DNA from: Candidatus Sulfotelmatobacter sp.
GTDB taxonomy: Bacteria > Vulcanimicrobiota > Vulcanimicrobiia > Vulcanimicrobiales > Vulcanimicrobiaceae
Direction of reading: 5' to 3'
NCBI GenBank assembly: GCA_035504415.1
Contig: DATJRY010000011.1
Location: 248,001-312,000 of the forward strand
Length of the DNA stretch: 64,000 nucleotides
In this document: positions 51,955 to 60,767 of the stretch, one piece after another
Numbering within the stretch: the stretch's first letter is position 1
Layout of the letters: each line of letters opens with the position of its first letter
Made by a program: the position numbers and the translations under genes
The notes under the pieces: generated by a model
Seen by the model: only the letters and a program-made list of their open reading frames with translations
What the model was told of the DNA's origin: nothing
Database searches by the model: none

Positions 51955-53478
51955 TTAGCCGATCGCCGCCAACAGCTTCGTGCCGTTCGGACTGCCCAGG
52001 CCCGTGCAGGCATCCCAGCCCGGACCCGCGCTGTAGGCGCCGTTGTTGCCGCTGGTGACGTCGTGGAACGGCGTCTCGCCTTGCGCGTACAACGCCGGGT
52101 TGACGAAGCCCAGCGGTTGTTTCGCGCTTTGGTTGAGCCGCGCGATCAGCGCGGCCCACAGTGGCGCGACGGCGCTGGTCCCGCCGAACACCGTGTCGGT
52201 GCCGTCGATGCGCACGGAATAGCCCGTGTTCGGATCGGCGTCGCCGGCGACGTCGGGAACGCCGCGGCCGACGTGCCCGTCGTTGACCGACGGCGGCACG
52301 CCGGCGGTGGTCTGCCAGCTCGGCAGCGAGAACTGATCGCTCACGCCGCCGCCGGTCGCGCCGCCTTGCGCGCCGTCGTTCCACACGACCTCGCTCGCGA
52401 TCACGCTGCCGCTGCCTTGCAGCGTCGTTCCGCCACAGGCCAGCGCGTGCGGACTCGACGCGGGGAAGTCGACGTGCGCCTTGCCGTCGGTGACGCCGTC
52501 GCTCGACCCGCCGTCGCCGGCGGCGACGCACACCGTGATACCGAGGTTGCCGGCGTCGGTGAACGCTTGATCGAACTGCGTCATCGCTTGTGCGGTCCAG
52601 GTCGATTCGGCACCGCCCCAGCTGATCGAGATCACGTCGACCGCCGGCGTAGTCGCGTGCACGGCGGTCGTGATCGCGTCGAGAAACCCCTGATCCGTGT
52701 TGGGCGCGAAGTAGACCGCGATCGCCGCGTCGGGCGCGACCGAGCCGGCGACCTCGATGTCGAGCATCACCTCGCCGTCGGGCCCGTCGACTTGACCGGT
52801 CGGCGCGTTCGTCGCGCCGTCGACCGAGACGGCCGTCACGCTCGGCACGCTCACGCCCAGAGCACCGAAGTAGGTCTGCAAGTCGCTCGTCTGATAGCCG
52901 CCGCCCAGCTCGACCAGCGCGATCGTCTGGCCCGCGCCGGTGGTGCCGGCGGGAAAGCCGTACAGATCGGCGATCTGCATCGGATCGTAGGCCGTCGCTG
53001 CGGCGGCGGCCGGGCGGAACTGCGCGCGCGCCTGCGGCCGCTCGTCCAAGCCGAACACGCCGACCACGATGTCGCCCAGCTCCGCGGGCACGCTGAGCGC
53101 ACCGCTGCGGCCGCGGAACGAGCCGCCGCCGTGATCGTAACTGCGCAGCTCGGTCCCGAAGGCCGCGCCGAGCGCGCCGACGGTGCCCGACAGGCGGACC
53201 GTGCGCCGCGCCAGATCGTGCGAGACCACGCGCAAGCCGGCGTCGCGCGCGAAGCGTTCGACGGCCTCGACGTCTTCGCGCGTCGCGCCGAAGCGGCGCG
53301 CGTACTCGTAGCGGTCGAACGGCGCACGACCGGGCCGCGGCTCGGGCGGCGTCTCGCGCGGGCGCAGCAGCACGCTGATCTCGGCGACGTCGTTCGGGTC
53401 GGCGGGACCACGATCGCCCGCACCGCTGGGAACGGTGCGCTCGGAACCCGGTACGGTCTGACGGCTGAACTCACCCAT
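51955..53478 (-). CDS. S53 family (kumamolisin-type) serine-carboxyl peptidase
   Basis: 507 residues: a pro-kumamolisin domain (about 30-150) then the catalytic domain (about 160-507). Catalytic E236 and D240 in GEVMLDIEV, oxyanion D322 in CVAAGDGG, nucleophile S435 in FGGTSAVAP, and a calcium-site end DVTSGNNGAYSAGPGWDACTGLGSP. Sedolisins work at acid pH. No signal peptide is seen at this start (ATG 53478), so export is by another route or the enzyme is internal. Isolated gene, downstream of a hairpin. Confidence 0.92.
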   Translation of the reverse strand: MGEFSRQTVPGSERTVPSGAGDRGPADPNDVAEISVLLRPRETPPEPRPGRAPFDRYEYARRFGATREDVEAVERFARDAGLRVVSHDLARRTVRLSGTVGALGAAFGTELRSYDHGGGSFRGRSGALSVPAELGDIVVGVFGLDERPQARAQFRPAAAAATAYDPMQIADLYGFPAGTTGAGQTIALVELGGGYQTSDLQTYFGALGVSVPSVTAVSVDGATNAPTGQVDGPDGEVMLDIEVAGSVAPDAAIAVYFAPNTDQGFLDAITTAVHATTPAVDVISISWGGAESTWTAQAMTQFDQAFTDAGNLGITVCVAAGDGGSSDGVTDGKAHVDFPASSPHALACGGTTLQGSGSVIASEVVWNDGAQGGATGGGVSDQFSLPSWQTTAGVPPSVNDGHVGRGVPDVAGDADPNTGYSVRIDGTDTVFGGTSAVAPLWAALIARLNQSAKQPLGFVNPALYAQGETPFHDVTSGNNGAYSAGPGWDACTGLGSPNGTKLLAAIG

Positions 53479-53492
53479 GGCGCGTTCAGTGT

Positions 53493-53519
53493 ACCCGCGC
53501 GACGCCGCGCCGCGCGGGT
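53493..53519. terminator. 9-bp GC hairpin between S53 peptidase and DUF3343 genes
   Basis: ACCCGCGCG (53493-53501) pairs with CGCGCGGGT (53511-53519). No U-run on either strand; weak evidence. Confidence 0.35.
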
Positions 53520-53522
53520 GCG

Positions 53523-53738
53523 TTACTTCACGACGCCGCCGAGCTGCACGTTGGCGCTGGCCAGGACGGCGACGGCGGTCGACTCGACCGCGCCGTCGAC
53601 GCTGAGCGCCAGGTTCGCCGGCGCGTTGACGTGCGCCGGCTTCGGAATCATCTTCGCGGCGACGCCACCGTCCTTGAGCGCCTTGGTGGCGATCATCGTG
53701 TCGGCGTTCGACGCGAAGAACAGAATGACGTCGGCCAT
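53523..53738 (-). CDS. DUF3343-like small protein (Se/S-carrier-like) without its Cys
   Basis: 71 residues beginning MADVILFFASNADTMIATKALKDGGVAAKMIPKP, the family's beta-alpha-beta opening, then APANLALSVDG where relatives have an SSDCG-type segment with the functional Cys. No Cys is present in the protein, so Se/S transfer is unlikely. It sits three bases after the cache protein gene, as a third member of the chemoreceptor operon. Confidence 0.65.
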   Translation of the reverse strand: MADVILFFASNADTMIATKALKDGGVAAKMIPKPAHVNAPANLALSVDGAVESTAVAVLASANVQLGGVVK

Positions 53739-53741
53739 CGG

Positions 53742-55085
53742 CTACTTGGAGCCGGTGACCAGTTGATCGAGACCAGCGGCGACTTCGTTGAGCTCGTTGA
53801 CCCGCGTGACGGCCTGCGCGGTGCGCGCCGCCATCTCGCTGGCCAGCGTGTCGATCACGATCACGTCGCCGAGGATCTCTGCGTTGAGGGCCGATGCCTC
53901 GCCGACCGTCTCGGCGACCGCCGACTGGGTCGCGACGCCGCCGCCGGCCGGTGCGACCTCGGCGGCGATACGCGAGAGCAGCTCGCCTTCGCGCTCGATC
54001 GCAGCGCGCGTCTGTGCGACGTGATCGCCCGAGACCTCGCTGCCGACGATGACCATGGACAGCTCCTTGGCCGACGCGCGGACCTGGCCGCTGCGCCGGA
54101 TGAGCTGGCGCGAGATGCGTTCGACGACCGGGATCCCGATCAGCAGCCCGATCAGGATGCCGACCACGCCCCACAGCAGCAGCGAGAAGATCGTGTGCGA
54201 CTGAATGTCTTGGAACGTGCCGAGCGGCACGCCGAACCACTGCTCGGCGATGACGTTGTTCTGATCGTCGAGCACCGGCTGCACGCGCGCGATGTACTGC
54301 TCGCCGCCCTCGGTGTCGACGCCGGTCCAGGTGGTGGTGGTCGAGCCCAGCGCGGCGGGGACGGGCTCGTCGACCAACCGCGTTCCGTCGGCCCGCGAGA
54401 TCGAGCTCGAGATCAACTGGCCGTCGAACAGCACCGCGGCCTTGCCGCCCAGCGCGTGCGCCGCTTCGTCGACGACGTCGTAGTAGTGGTTCATCACGAT
54501 GCCGCCGTAGACGACGCCGATCGTGCGTTCGTTCTGGTCGGAGATCGGCGTCGCCGAGATGACGGCCAAGCCGTTGTCGACGCCCGCTTTGCCGCTGGTC
54601 GTCGACTCGATCTGCGGGACCAGCTGTTCGGCATCGAGCTCCGCGTACGGCAGCACCGCGGCGGTGCTGACGGTCTCACCGTCGAGCGCGCGTTTGACGA
54701 ACGGCGAGCCGTTCGTCGTCCCCGTCTTGCCGCCGTTGGCGCGCGCCAGCACCTTGCCGCTCGCGTCGATGACGGTCAGGAACGAGAGCCCGGCTTGGCG
54801 CGCGATGCCGCTGAGCGTGTCGGACAGCTTGGCGCCGTTGCGCGCGGCGGTGTCGCGCCGCACCGCGTCGTCGATCGCCGCCTGGGTGACCAGCAGCTTG
54901 ACCGCGTCGCGCTTGCCGTCCCAGTACCCGGCGAAGCCGGTCGATCCGCTGGTGACCTGTTGCGCCGCCAGGCGATTGAGGTCGGTCGCCATCGTCTGCC
55001 GCGCGGCGATCGCGGAGATCGCCGTCGAGATGATCATCGCGATCACGAGCGTGCCGATGATCTTGGTCCGCAGGCCGAGCTTCAT
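53742..55085 (-). CDS. Cache-domain membrane sensor without an MA signalling domain
   Basis: 447 residues: TM1 (about 8-28), a long extracytoplasmic region (about 29-290) with a double-cache pattern, [21 protein letters not shown] and [34 protein letters not shown]2 (about 308-332), and an alpha-helical tail of about 110 residues rich in Ala/Glu. It does not carry the hairpin tip that binds CheA/CheW. Its start overlaps the end of the MCP gene by four bases (ATGA-type). It is probably the sensor half of a split receptor; this is inference. Confidence 0.8.
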   Translation of the reverse strand: MKLGLRTKIIGTLVIAMIISTAISAIAARQTMATDLNRLAAQQVTSGSTGFAGYWDGKRDAVKLLVTQAAIDDAVRRDTAARNGAKLSDTLSGIARQAGLSFLTVIDASGKVLARANGGKTGTTNGSPFVKRALDGETVSTAAVLPYAELDAEQLVPQIESTTSGKAGVDNGLAVISATPISDQNERTIGVVYGGIVMNHYYDVVDEAAHALGGKAAVLFDGQLISSSISRADGTRLVDEPVPAALGSTTTTWTGVDTEGGEQYIARVQPVLDDQNNVIAEQWFGVPLGTFQDIQSHTIFSLLLWGVVGILIGLLIGIPVVERISRQLIRRSGQVRASAKELSMVIVGSEVSGDHVAQTRAAIEREGELLSRIAAEVAPAGGGVATQSAVAETVGEASALNAEILGDVIVIDTLASEMAARTAQAVTRVNELNEVAAGLDQLVTGSK

Positions 55086-56749
55086 GCCGGGGCCTCCTCC
55101 ACTTTTCGGTCCTTGATAGTGTAGCGTCCCAAGTGGCCGTCGATCGCGGCGGCGCGCTGGTTCATCTCCTCGACGGAGGACAGGATGCGCTGGGCGGCCG
55201 AGGTGACCTCGTCGTTGACGTAGGTCAGCACCTCGACCGAGGAGGCGTTCTGCGCGCTGATCGAGGTGATCGCCTCGAAGGCGCTCGAGACCTCGCCGGA
55301 GTGCGAGGCCATCTGCGTGGTGGCGGCCAGGTTCGCGCCGACCGACTTGGTGATGTCCTCGATCGAGCGGATGACGCGGAAGGCGTTGTCCGACATCGAG
55401 CGCGTCACGTCGTTGATCTGGCCGATCTGCTGGTTCGAACCGAGCACGGCGCTGACGATCTCGCGCAACGCGTCGGAGGCGTTGTCGGTCGAGACCACGC
55501 TCTCTTCGAGCCGCTCGGAGAGCCGCGTCATCGCCTCGGTCACCTGCCCGATGACGCCCTGCGTCGAGCCGATGTGCGAGGCGATCTCCTTGGTCGCCTG
55601 AACGCTGCCGTCGGCGAGCTTGCGGATCTCGCTGGCGACGACGGCGAAGCCGCGGCCGTGCTCGCCGGCGCGGGCCGCCTCGATCGCGGCGTTGAGCGCG
55701 AGTAAGTTCGTCTGCTCGGCGATGCGGTCGATGACCTTGACGATGTCGCCGATCTGATCGGAGTTGGTGCCCAGACGCTTGATGTCGCCGCCCAGCTCGG
55801 CGATGGTCGAGCGGATCGTCGACATCGCGTCGACAATGGTGTGAATCGCGTTGCCGCCGCGGTCGGCGGTCAGCGTCGTCTCCGAGGAGATCGTCAGCAG
55901 CGAATCGACCTGCGCGGCGACCTGCTCGATCGACGCCGACATCGCGGTGACCGAGAGCGCGGTCTCGTCGAGCGAGCGCGTCTGCTGTTGTGCCGAGCCC
56001 GCCAGGTCGGTGATCGCGTCGGTCATCGAGCGCACCTTCGACTGCGCGCCTTCGACGATGCGCGATTGCTCGAGGATCCCTTCCTCGAGCTGCTTCTGCG
56101 CGATCGCGCCGCCCTCGATGACCGCCAGCGAGCTGGCCGCGGTCGACTGGAGCTCGCCGCCGGAGATGCTCAGCCGCTGCGCTTCACCGTGCATCGCGCC
56201 CAAGAAGTCGCGCATCCCGAAGATCAGCTTGTTGAGCCCGATCGCGAGCGAGCCGAGCGGGCCGTCGGCGATCGCCAGGTTCTTGGTGAAGTCACCGGCC
56301 GCGACTTCGCGGATCCCCGCGTTGAGCGCGGCGATGTGCGCGCCCAGCGCGTTGCCGGGCAGCGCCAGCCGTTCGCCGCCGCCCAGCGCCGCGACCGGTT
56401 CGTCGGCGAGGTCCTCGGGCGCGGCCGGCGCCGCGGCCAACAGCCACGAGAACGCCGCGCCGGCCACGAAGATCGCCAGCGCCGCCGCGATCGCGTCGGG
56501 CGAGCCCGGCGGCGTGTGCACGAGATAGGTGGCGGCGCCGGCCGCCACGCTGGCCAACAGCCCGGCCAGCGGTCCGGCGAGTGCCGCCCCGGCGGCCACG
56601 CTCAGCAACGCGAGCGGCGCCAAGGCGGGAAGCTGCGGACACGCCGGGATCGCCGCCGAGACGACCACCGCCGCGATGCCCACGAGGAGGCGCCGCCCGG
56701 CGGACGAGCGGCGGCGAGCGGTGAGCAATCGCTCCAAGGTCAGGCCCAA
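55082..56749 (-). CDS. Methyl-accepting chemotaxis protein without periplasmic sensor domain
   Basis: 555 residues. The N-terminus has four to five closely spaced helices (about 20-125) and no room for a ligand-binding domain, followed by a HAMP-like stretch and an MA domain with the tip [38 protein letters not shown]. Signals to CheA via CheW. Overlap with the cache-protein gene strongly suggests the two act together. No che genes are in the window. Confidence 0.9.
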   Translation of the reverse strand: MGLTLERLLTARRRSSAGRRLLVGIAAVVVSAAIPACPQLPALAPLALLSVAAGAALAGPLAGLLASVAAGAATYLVHTPPGSPDAIAAALAIFVAGAAFSWLLAAAPAAPEDLADEPVAALGGGERLALPGNALGAHIAALNAGIREVAAGDFTKNLAIADGPLGSLAIGLNKLIFGMRDFLGAMHGEAQRLSISGGELQSTAASSLAVIEGGAIAQKQLEEGILEQSRIVEGAQSKVRSMTDAITDLAGSAQQQTRSLDETALSVTAMSASIEQVAAQVDSLLTISSETTLTADRGGNAIHTIVDAMSTIRSTIAELGGDIKRLGTNSDQIGDIVKVIDRIAEQTNLLALNAAIEAARAGEHGRGFAVVASEIRKLADGSVQATKEIASHIGSTQGVIGQVTEAMTRLSERLEESVVSTDNASDALREIVSAVLGSNQQIGQINDVTRSMSDNAFRVIRSIEDITKSVGANLAATTQMASHSGEVSSAFEAITSISAQNASSVEVLTYVNDEVTSAAQRILSSVEEMNQRAAAIDGHLGRYTIKDRKVEEAPA

Positions 56750-56901
56750 CGACGATCCTCAGGGGCAGAAAAAAGCGCACCGGCATGTGCCGCAGCGCAC
56801 ACCGTGGTTAAGGGATCGGTCGTTCGTCAGCGCGTCTTCAGCGCCTTGTGCCTGCCGCCGAGCAGGCCCGACTATACAAGTGGATAGCGCCGTTTTCGGA
56901 C

Positions 56902-57438
56902 TCAGGCAGGACGGTTGGCCCGGCTGCGGCGCTCGCAGCTCTCGCAGAAATGCGAGAACTTGTTGTCGGTGTCGAAGATCGAGTTCGAGTAGTACATCGC
57001 GCAGCGCGCGTTGTAGCAGTGGCGTAAACCCAGCGCGTGCCCGATCTCGTGCACGCTCTCCTTCAGCAGGCGCTGGAAGAGCGCGTTGTCGTCGCTCGGG
57101 TCGCCGTAGAACTCCGAGCGCAAGCGATGCACCGAGACGACCGCGCAGCGCTGCGTCTCGCTGGCCGACCCGAACACGAACTGGTGCGAGGTCTTGTAGA
57201 GATCGAAGTCCGTCACGCCCAGCACCAGCGCTTCGCGCGCGTCGTACGCCGCGGTCAGCCGGTTGACGAGCGAACCGACGAACAGCTGGCCGCGCGTGCT
57301 GTTGAGCGCGCTCTTGGGAACCGCGAGCGGCGTGCGCACGAACGCCCCGGCGAGAAAGCGTTCCTCCAGACAGAGCGCGAGCCGGGTCAGAGTACCCGGG
57401 TCGATCGCGTTGATCGGGACGATGCTGATCTCGCGCAC
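56902..57438 (-). CDS. amzA: Archaemetzincin-like zinc metalloprotease
   Basis: The GTG at 57438 gives 178 residues. The metzincin motif HEIGHALGLRH is at 130-140, followed by C141 and the four-Cys set C141, C146, C165, C168 (CYNARC and CESC), the archaemetzincin structural zinc site. Function is unknown; the family hydrolyses peptides in vitro. No signal peptide. The gene is divergent from acpS. Confidence 0.92.
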   Translation of the reverse strand: MREISIVPINAIDPGTLTRLALCLEERFLAGAFVRTPLAVPKSALNSTRGQLFVGSLVNRLTAAYDAREALVLGVTDFDLYKTSHQFVFGSASETQRCAVVSVHRLRSEFYGDPSDDNALFQRLLKESVHEIGHALGLRHCYNARCAMYYSNSIFDTDNKFSHFCESCERRSRANRPA

Positions 57439-57504
57439 GGCCGCGGTTTGGATTCGGGCTGCGAGGTGGGTGGTCCTGGGCACCGCGCGGCGAAGGCCCG
57501 TGCG

Positions 57505-57867
57505 ATGATCATCGGAATCGGGATCGACCTGGCGGAGGTCGCGCGCTATCGTTTCGAAGGCGAGCAGCGCGAACGCTTCGCCCGCAAAGTCTACACCGAG
57601 GAAGAGATGGCGTACGCGCTGCGCAAACGCAACTGGCCCGAGCGGCTGGCCGGCTTCTTCGCGGCGAAGGAAGCGACGCGCAAAGCCTTCGGTCACGCGA
57701 TCCCGTGGCGCGCCGTCGGCGTCACCCACGAGCGCAGCGGCAAGCCCGTCATCCGGCTGTTCGGCAAATACGAGCAGCTGCTCGCCGCACGGGGCGTGCG
57801 AGCGGTCCACCTGACTATCACGCACACCGCCGCGACGGCCGCCGCGGTGGTCGTGCTGGAGGGCTGA
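57505..57867 (+). CDS. acpS: Holo-[acyl-carrier-protein] synthase
   Basis: 120 residues; MIIGIGIDLAEVARY with Mg-binding D8, FAAKEATRKAFG with Glu and Lys, and HLTITHTAATAAAVVVLE. It transfers 4'-phosphopantetheine to the Ser of ACP. The next gene starts three bases later, a common pairing of acpS with the NAD(P)HX repair gene. Confidence 0.95.
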   Translation: MIIGIGIDLAEVARYRFEGEQRERFARKVYTEEEMAYALRKRNWPERLAGFFAAKEATRKAFGHAIPWRAVGVTHERSGKPVIRLFGKYEQLLAARGVRAVHLTITHTAATAAAVVVLEG

Positions 57868-57870
57868 GCC

Positions 57871-59433
57871 GTGCGCGCGGTGACCGCGGCGCAGATGCGC
57901 GCGATCGACGCCGCCGCCGTCGCGCGCGAGGGCGAGGTCGCGCTGATGCGCGCTGCCGGCGCCGCGATCGCGCGGCTGATCGACGCGACCGCGCGGGCCG
58001 AGGGCGCGGTGGTCGCGCTGGCCGGTCCGGGCAACAACGGCGGCGACGCGTACGCGGCCCTGGCGGCCTACGGCGGGACGCGGCGCCGGCTGGTCTACGC
58101 CGACCTGGGGGTCGAAGGCAGTCCGGCGCGGCGCGATGCCCGCTTCCGCGCGCGCATCGCCGGCGTCGAGGAACGCCCGTTCCCGCCCGACCCCTCGGTC
58201 TTGCGCGACGCGGCCCTGATCCTCGACGGCCTGCTGGGGGTCAACGCGCGGCTGCCGCTGGATCCCGGCACGGCGGCGCTGGTCGAGGCCGCCACCGCCT
58301 CGGGCGCCCCGGTGCTGGCGCTCGACGTGCCGACGGGGATCGATCCGAGCACCGGCGCGGTCGGTTCTCCGGCGATCCGCGCGGCGGCGACCGTCGCCCT
58401 GGGCCGCCCGAAGCTGGGCTGCTTCCTCGAGGGCGGGCGGGACGCGACCGGGGCGCTGTGGTGCGCGCCGATCGGGATGCGCGACGCCGACGCCGACGGG
58501 ATCGACGACCCGCCCAGCGAGGTCCTCGACGACGCGGCCTTCGCCGCGCTGCTCCCGGTCCGCTCGGAGGACGCCGAGAAGCGCAGCGCCGGCGCGCCGT
58601 TGATCGTGGCCGGCTCGACCCAATTCCCGGGGGCGGCGGTGCTGGCGGCGATGGGCGCCGCGCGGGCCGGGGCGGGCTACGTCACCGTGGCGGCCCCGGA
58701 GGGGGCCGCGGCCGCGCTGCGGGCCCATCTGATCGAGCAAGTCGTCGTCACCTACAAGGAAGACGACCCCGCCGCGGCCGTGCGGACCATCCTCGATTTG
58801 ACCAACCGCTGCAGCTCGATCGGGATCGGGCCGGGCCTGGGGCTCTCGGACGCCTTCGGCACGATCGTCAACGGCGTGCTGGCCGGCTCGGACCTGCCGG
58901 CGGTCGCCGACGCCGGCGCGCTCTTCCACCTCGCCAAGCGCCTGGGCGACTATCGCACTCGCCCGCTCGTGCTCACCCCCCACGCCGGCGAGTTCGCCCG
59001 GCTCAGCGGGCAGGGGATGATCGCGCCCGGGCAGCGGCTGGCGCGGCTGCGGGCGTTCGTCAGCGAGCACGGCATCACGACCCTGCTCAAGGGCCGCACG
59101 ACCGTGATCGGAACGCCGGCGGCGACCTACCTCAATCCGACCGGGACCAGCGCGCTGGCGACGGCCGGGACCGGCGACGTGCTGACCGGGATCGTCGCCA
59201 CGCTGCTCGCCCAGGGCTGCAGTCCGGCCGACGCGGCGCGGCTCGGCGCCTACTGGCACGGCCGGGCCGGCGCCCGCGCCCAGGCGGCGCGGCCGCGCGG
59301 CGTGATCGCTCGCGACGTCGCCGATGCGCTCGGCGCGGCGGCATGCATCGGCCCCACGGACGCGTCGCTCGTTTGCCTCTTCGAGCGTGCCGACGGTGCC
59401 GGAACCGTCGCAAAACCTGGCAACCACATGTGA
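57871..59433 (+). CDS. nnrED: Bifunctional NAD(P)H-hydrate repair enzyme (epimerase and dehydratase)
   Basis: 520 residues from GTG 57871. The N-terminal YjeF-type epimerase (1-210) has GPGNNGGDAYAAL and LDVPTGIDPSTG; the C-terminal ribokinase-like dehydratase (about 225-500) has GPGLG, VLTPHAGEFARLSG, LKGRTTVIG and the GTGDVLTGIVATLLAQG active-site loop. It restores hydrated NAD(P)H. Last residues are a short non-conserved tail. Likely cotranscribed with acpS. Confidence 0.93.
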   Translation: MRAVTAAQMRAIDAAAVAREGEVALMRAAGAAIARLIDATARAEGAVVALAGPGNNGGDAYAALAAYGGTRRRLVYADLGVEGSPARRDARFRARIAGVEERPFPPDPSVLRDAALILDGLLGVNARLPLDPGTAALVEAATASGAPVLALDVPTGIDPSTGAVGSPAIRAAATVALGRPKLGCFLEGGRDATGALWCAPIGMRDADADGIDDPPSEVLDDAAFAALLPVRSEDAEKRSAGAPLIVAGSTQFPGAAVLAAMGAARAGAGYVTVAAPEGAAAALRAHLIEQVVVTYKEDDPAAAVRTILDLTNRCSSIGIGPGLGLSDAFGTIVNGVLAGSDLPAVADAGALFHLAKRLGDYRTRPLVLTPHAGEFARLSGQGMIAPGQRLARLRAFVSEHGITTLLKGRTTVIGTPAATYLNPTGTSALATAGTGDVLTGIVATLLAQGCSPADAARLGAYWHGRAGARAQAARPRGVIARDVADALGAAACIGPTDASLVCLFERADGAGTVAKPGNHM

Positions 59434-59468
59434 GTCAGCGCGCTCCGTATTTGATAGTCTTTGACGGT

Positions 59469-60761
59469 ATGGTCAAGGTCTCACCCGGCGCCCTGAGCCG
59501 AGCGCTCGCCCTGTGCGCACTCTCCGCGTGCGCGCTGACGGCGTGCAGTCACGCGCAACGCGCTCACTCGACGGCCAATGCGGTCGTCCCCGTCATCACC
59601 GCCGCGGACGGTACCGTCTCGCCGGTCTCGGAGCTCTCGGGACTGATCGCGCCGCTGCAAAACGTCGGCATCACCTCGTCGCTCTCGGAACCCACCGACG
59701 TGATCACCGTCCAAGAAGGCGATCTCGTCCGCAAAGGTCAGGTGTTGGCGCGGCTGGACACGGCCGATCTGGTCGCCGAGTACAACTCGGACATGGCGAC
59801 CTACAACAGCGACATCGCCAAGGCCGATCAGACCTACGACCAAGCCGGCCTGACCATCATTCAGAACTCGAACACGGTCGATCAAGCGCGCGCCGCGGTC
59901 CGCGCCGCGCAGCACACGCTGGCGGTCGACGCGCTCAACCTCAAGCGCGACGCCGAGCTGCTCAAGAACGGCTACGTCGCGCAGCAGACCTACGACCAGC
60001 AAGCGCTGACGGTCAAGAACGATCAGGAGACGATCGCGCAAGATCAGGTCACGCTGGCCAACGACGTCAAGCAGGTGCAGGCGAACGGTTCGACCTCGAC
60101 CGGCTTGCAGGGCGCGACCGTGCAGTCGGCGCGCGCCGCCGCGGAAGCCGCGCTGGCGCAAGCACAGCAGGTGAAGGTCTCGATCTCGAAGGCCGTCATC
60201 TACTCGCCGATCGACGGCGTCGTCGTCAACCGCAACCTCAACCTGGGTGAGTATCCCGGCACGCGCCAGATATTCACGCTGCAGGAAACCGATCGCGTCT
60301 ACGCCGTGCTCAACGGCTCGGGCGGACAGATCGTCGGTATCCGCGCCGGCAGCCCGGTCGCGGTCGAGAGCACGCTCCTGCCGGGCAAGAAGATCTACGG
60401 CACGACGGTCGGCGTGCTCAGCCCCGTCCAGCCGGGTGCGACCAACTTCGTCGTCAACGTCGTCATCGACAACGCGCGCAATCTGCTCAAGCCCGGCATG
60501 GTGGTGACGGGGCTCGCGCAACTGCCGTCGGCGACCGGCGTGCGCATACCGAGTACGGCGTTTCTGGACACGACCAACTCGACGGTCGAGGTCGTGCGCG
60601 ACGGCATCGTGCACACCGCGAACGTCCTGCTCGTCGCGCAGGACGACAAGAACGCGGTCGTGCGCGGGCTCCAGCCCGGCACGATCGTGGTCGCCAACGG
60701 TCAGTTGGGCTTGTCCGACGGCGAGCCCGTTACCGTGCAGCAGACCGTCGCGGAGAAGTAA
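59469..60761 (+). CDS. RND efflux periplasmic adaptor lipoprotein
   Basis: 430 residues. Lipobox LTAC (Cys about 26), a lipoyl-like half VTSVQEGDLVRKGQVLARLD-type pattern (about 80-105), a long helical hairpin (about 110-245), the second lipoyl half KAVIYSPIDGVVVNRNLNLGEYPG, then a beta-barrel domain and a membrane-proximal domain (GTTVGVLSPVQPGATNFVVNVVIDN). It links the inner-membrane pump to an outer-membrane channel. Pump gene starts six bases later. The -35/-10 region is unclear; the ATG at 59469 has a weak ribosome site. Confidence 0.9.
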   Translation: MVKVSPGALSRALALCALSACALTACSHAQRAHSTANAVVPVITAADGTVSPVSELSGLIAPLQNVGITSSLSEPTDVITVQEGDLVRKGQVLARLDTADLVAEYNSDMATYNSDIAKADQTYDQAGLTIIQNSNTVDQARAAVRAAQHTLAVDALNLKRDAELLKNGYVAQQTYDQQALTVKNDQETIAQDQVTLANDVKQVQANGSTSTGLQGATVQSARAAAEAALAQAQQVKVSISKAVIYSPIDGVVVNRNLNLGEYPGTRQIFTLQETDRVYAVLNGSGGQIVGIRAGSPVAVESTLLPGKKIYGTTVGVLSPVQPGATNFVVNVVIDNARNLLKPGMVVTGLAQLPSATGVRIPSTAFLDTTNSTVEVVRDGIVHTANVLLVAQDDKNAVVRGLQPGTIVVANGQLGLSDGEPVTVQQTVAEK

Positions 60762-60767
60762 GCGCGC

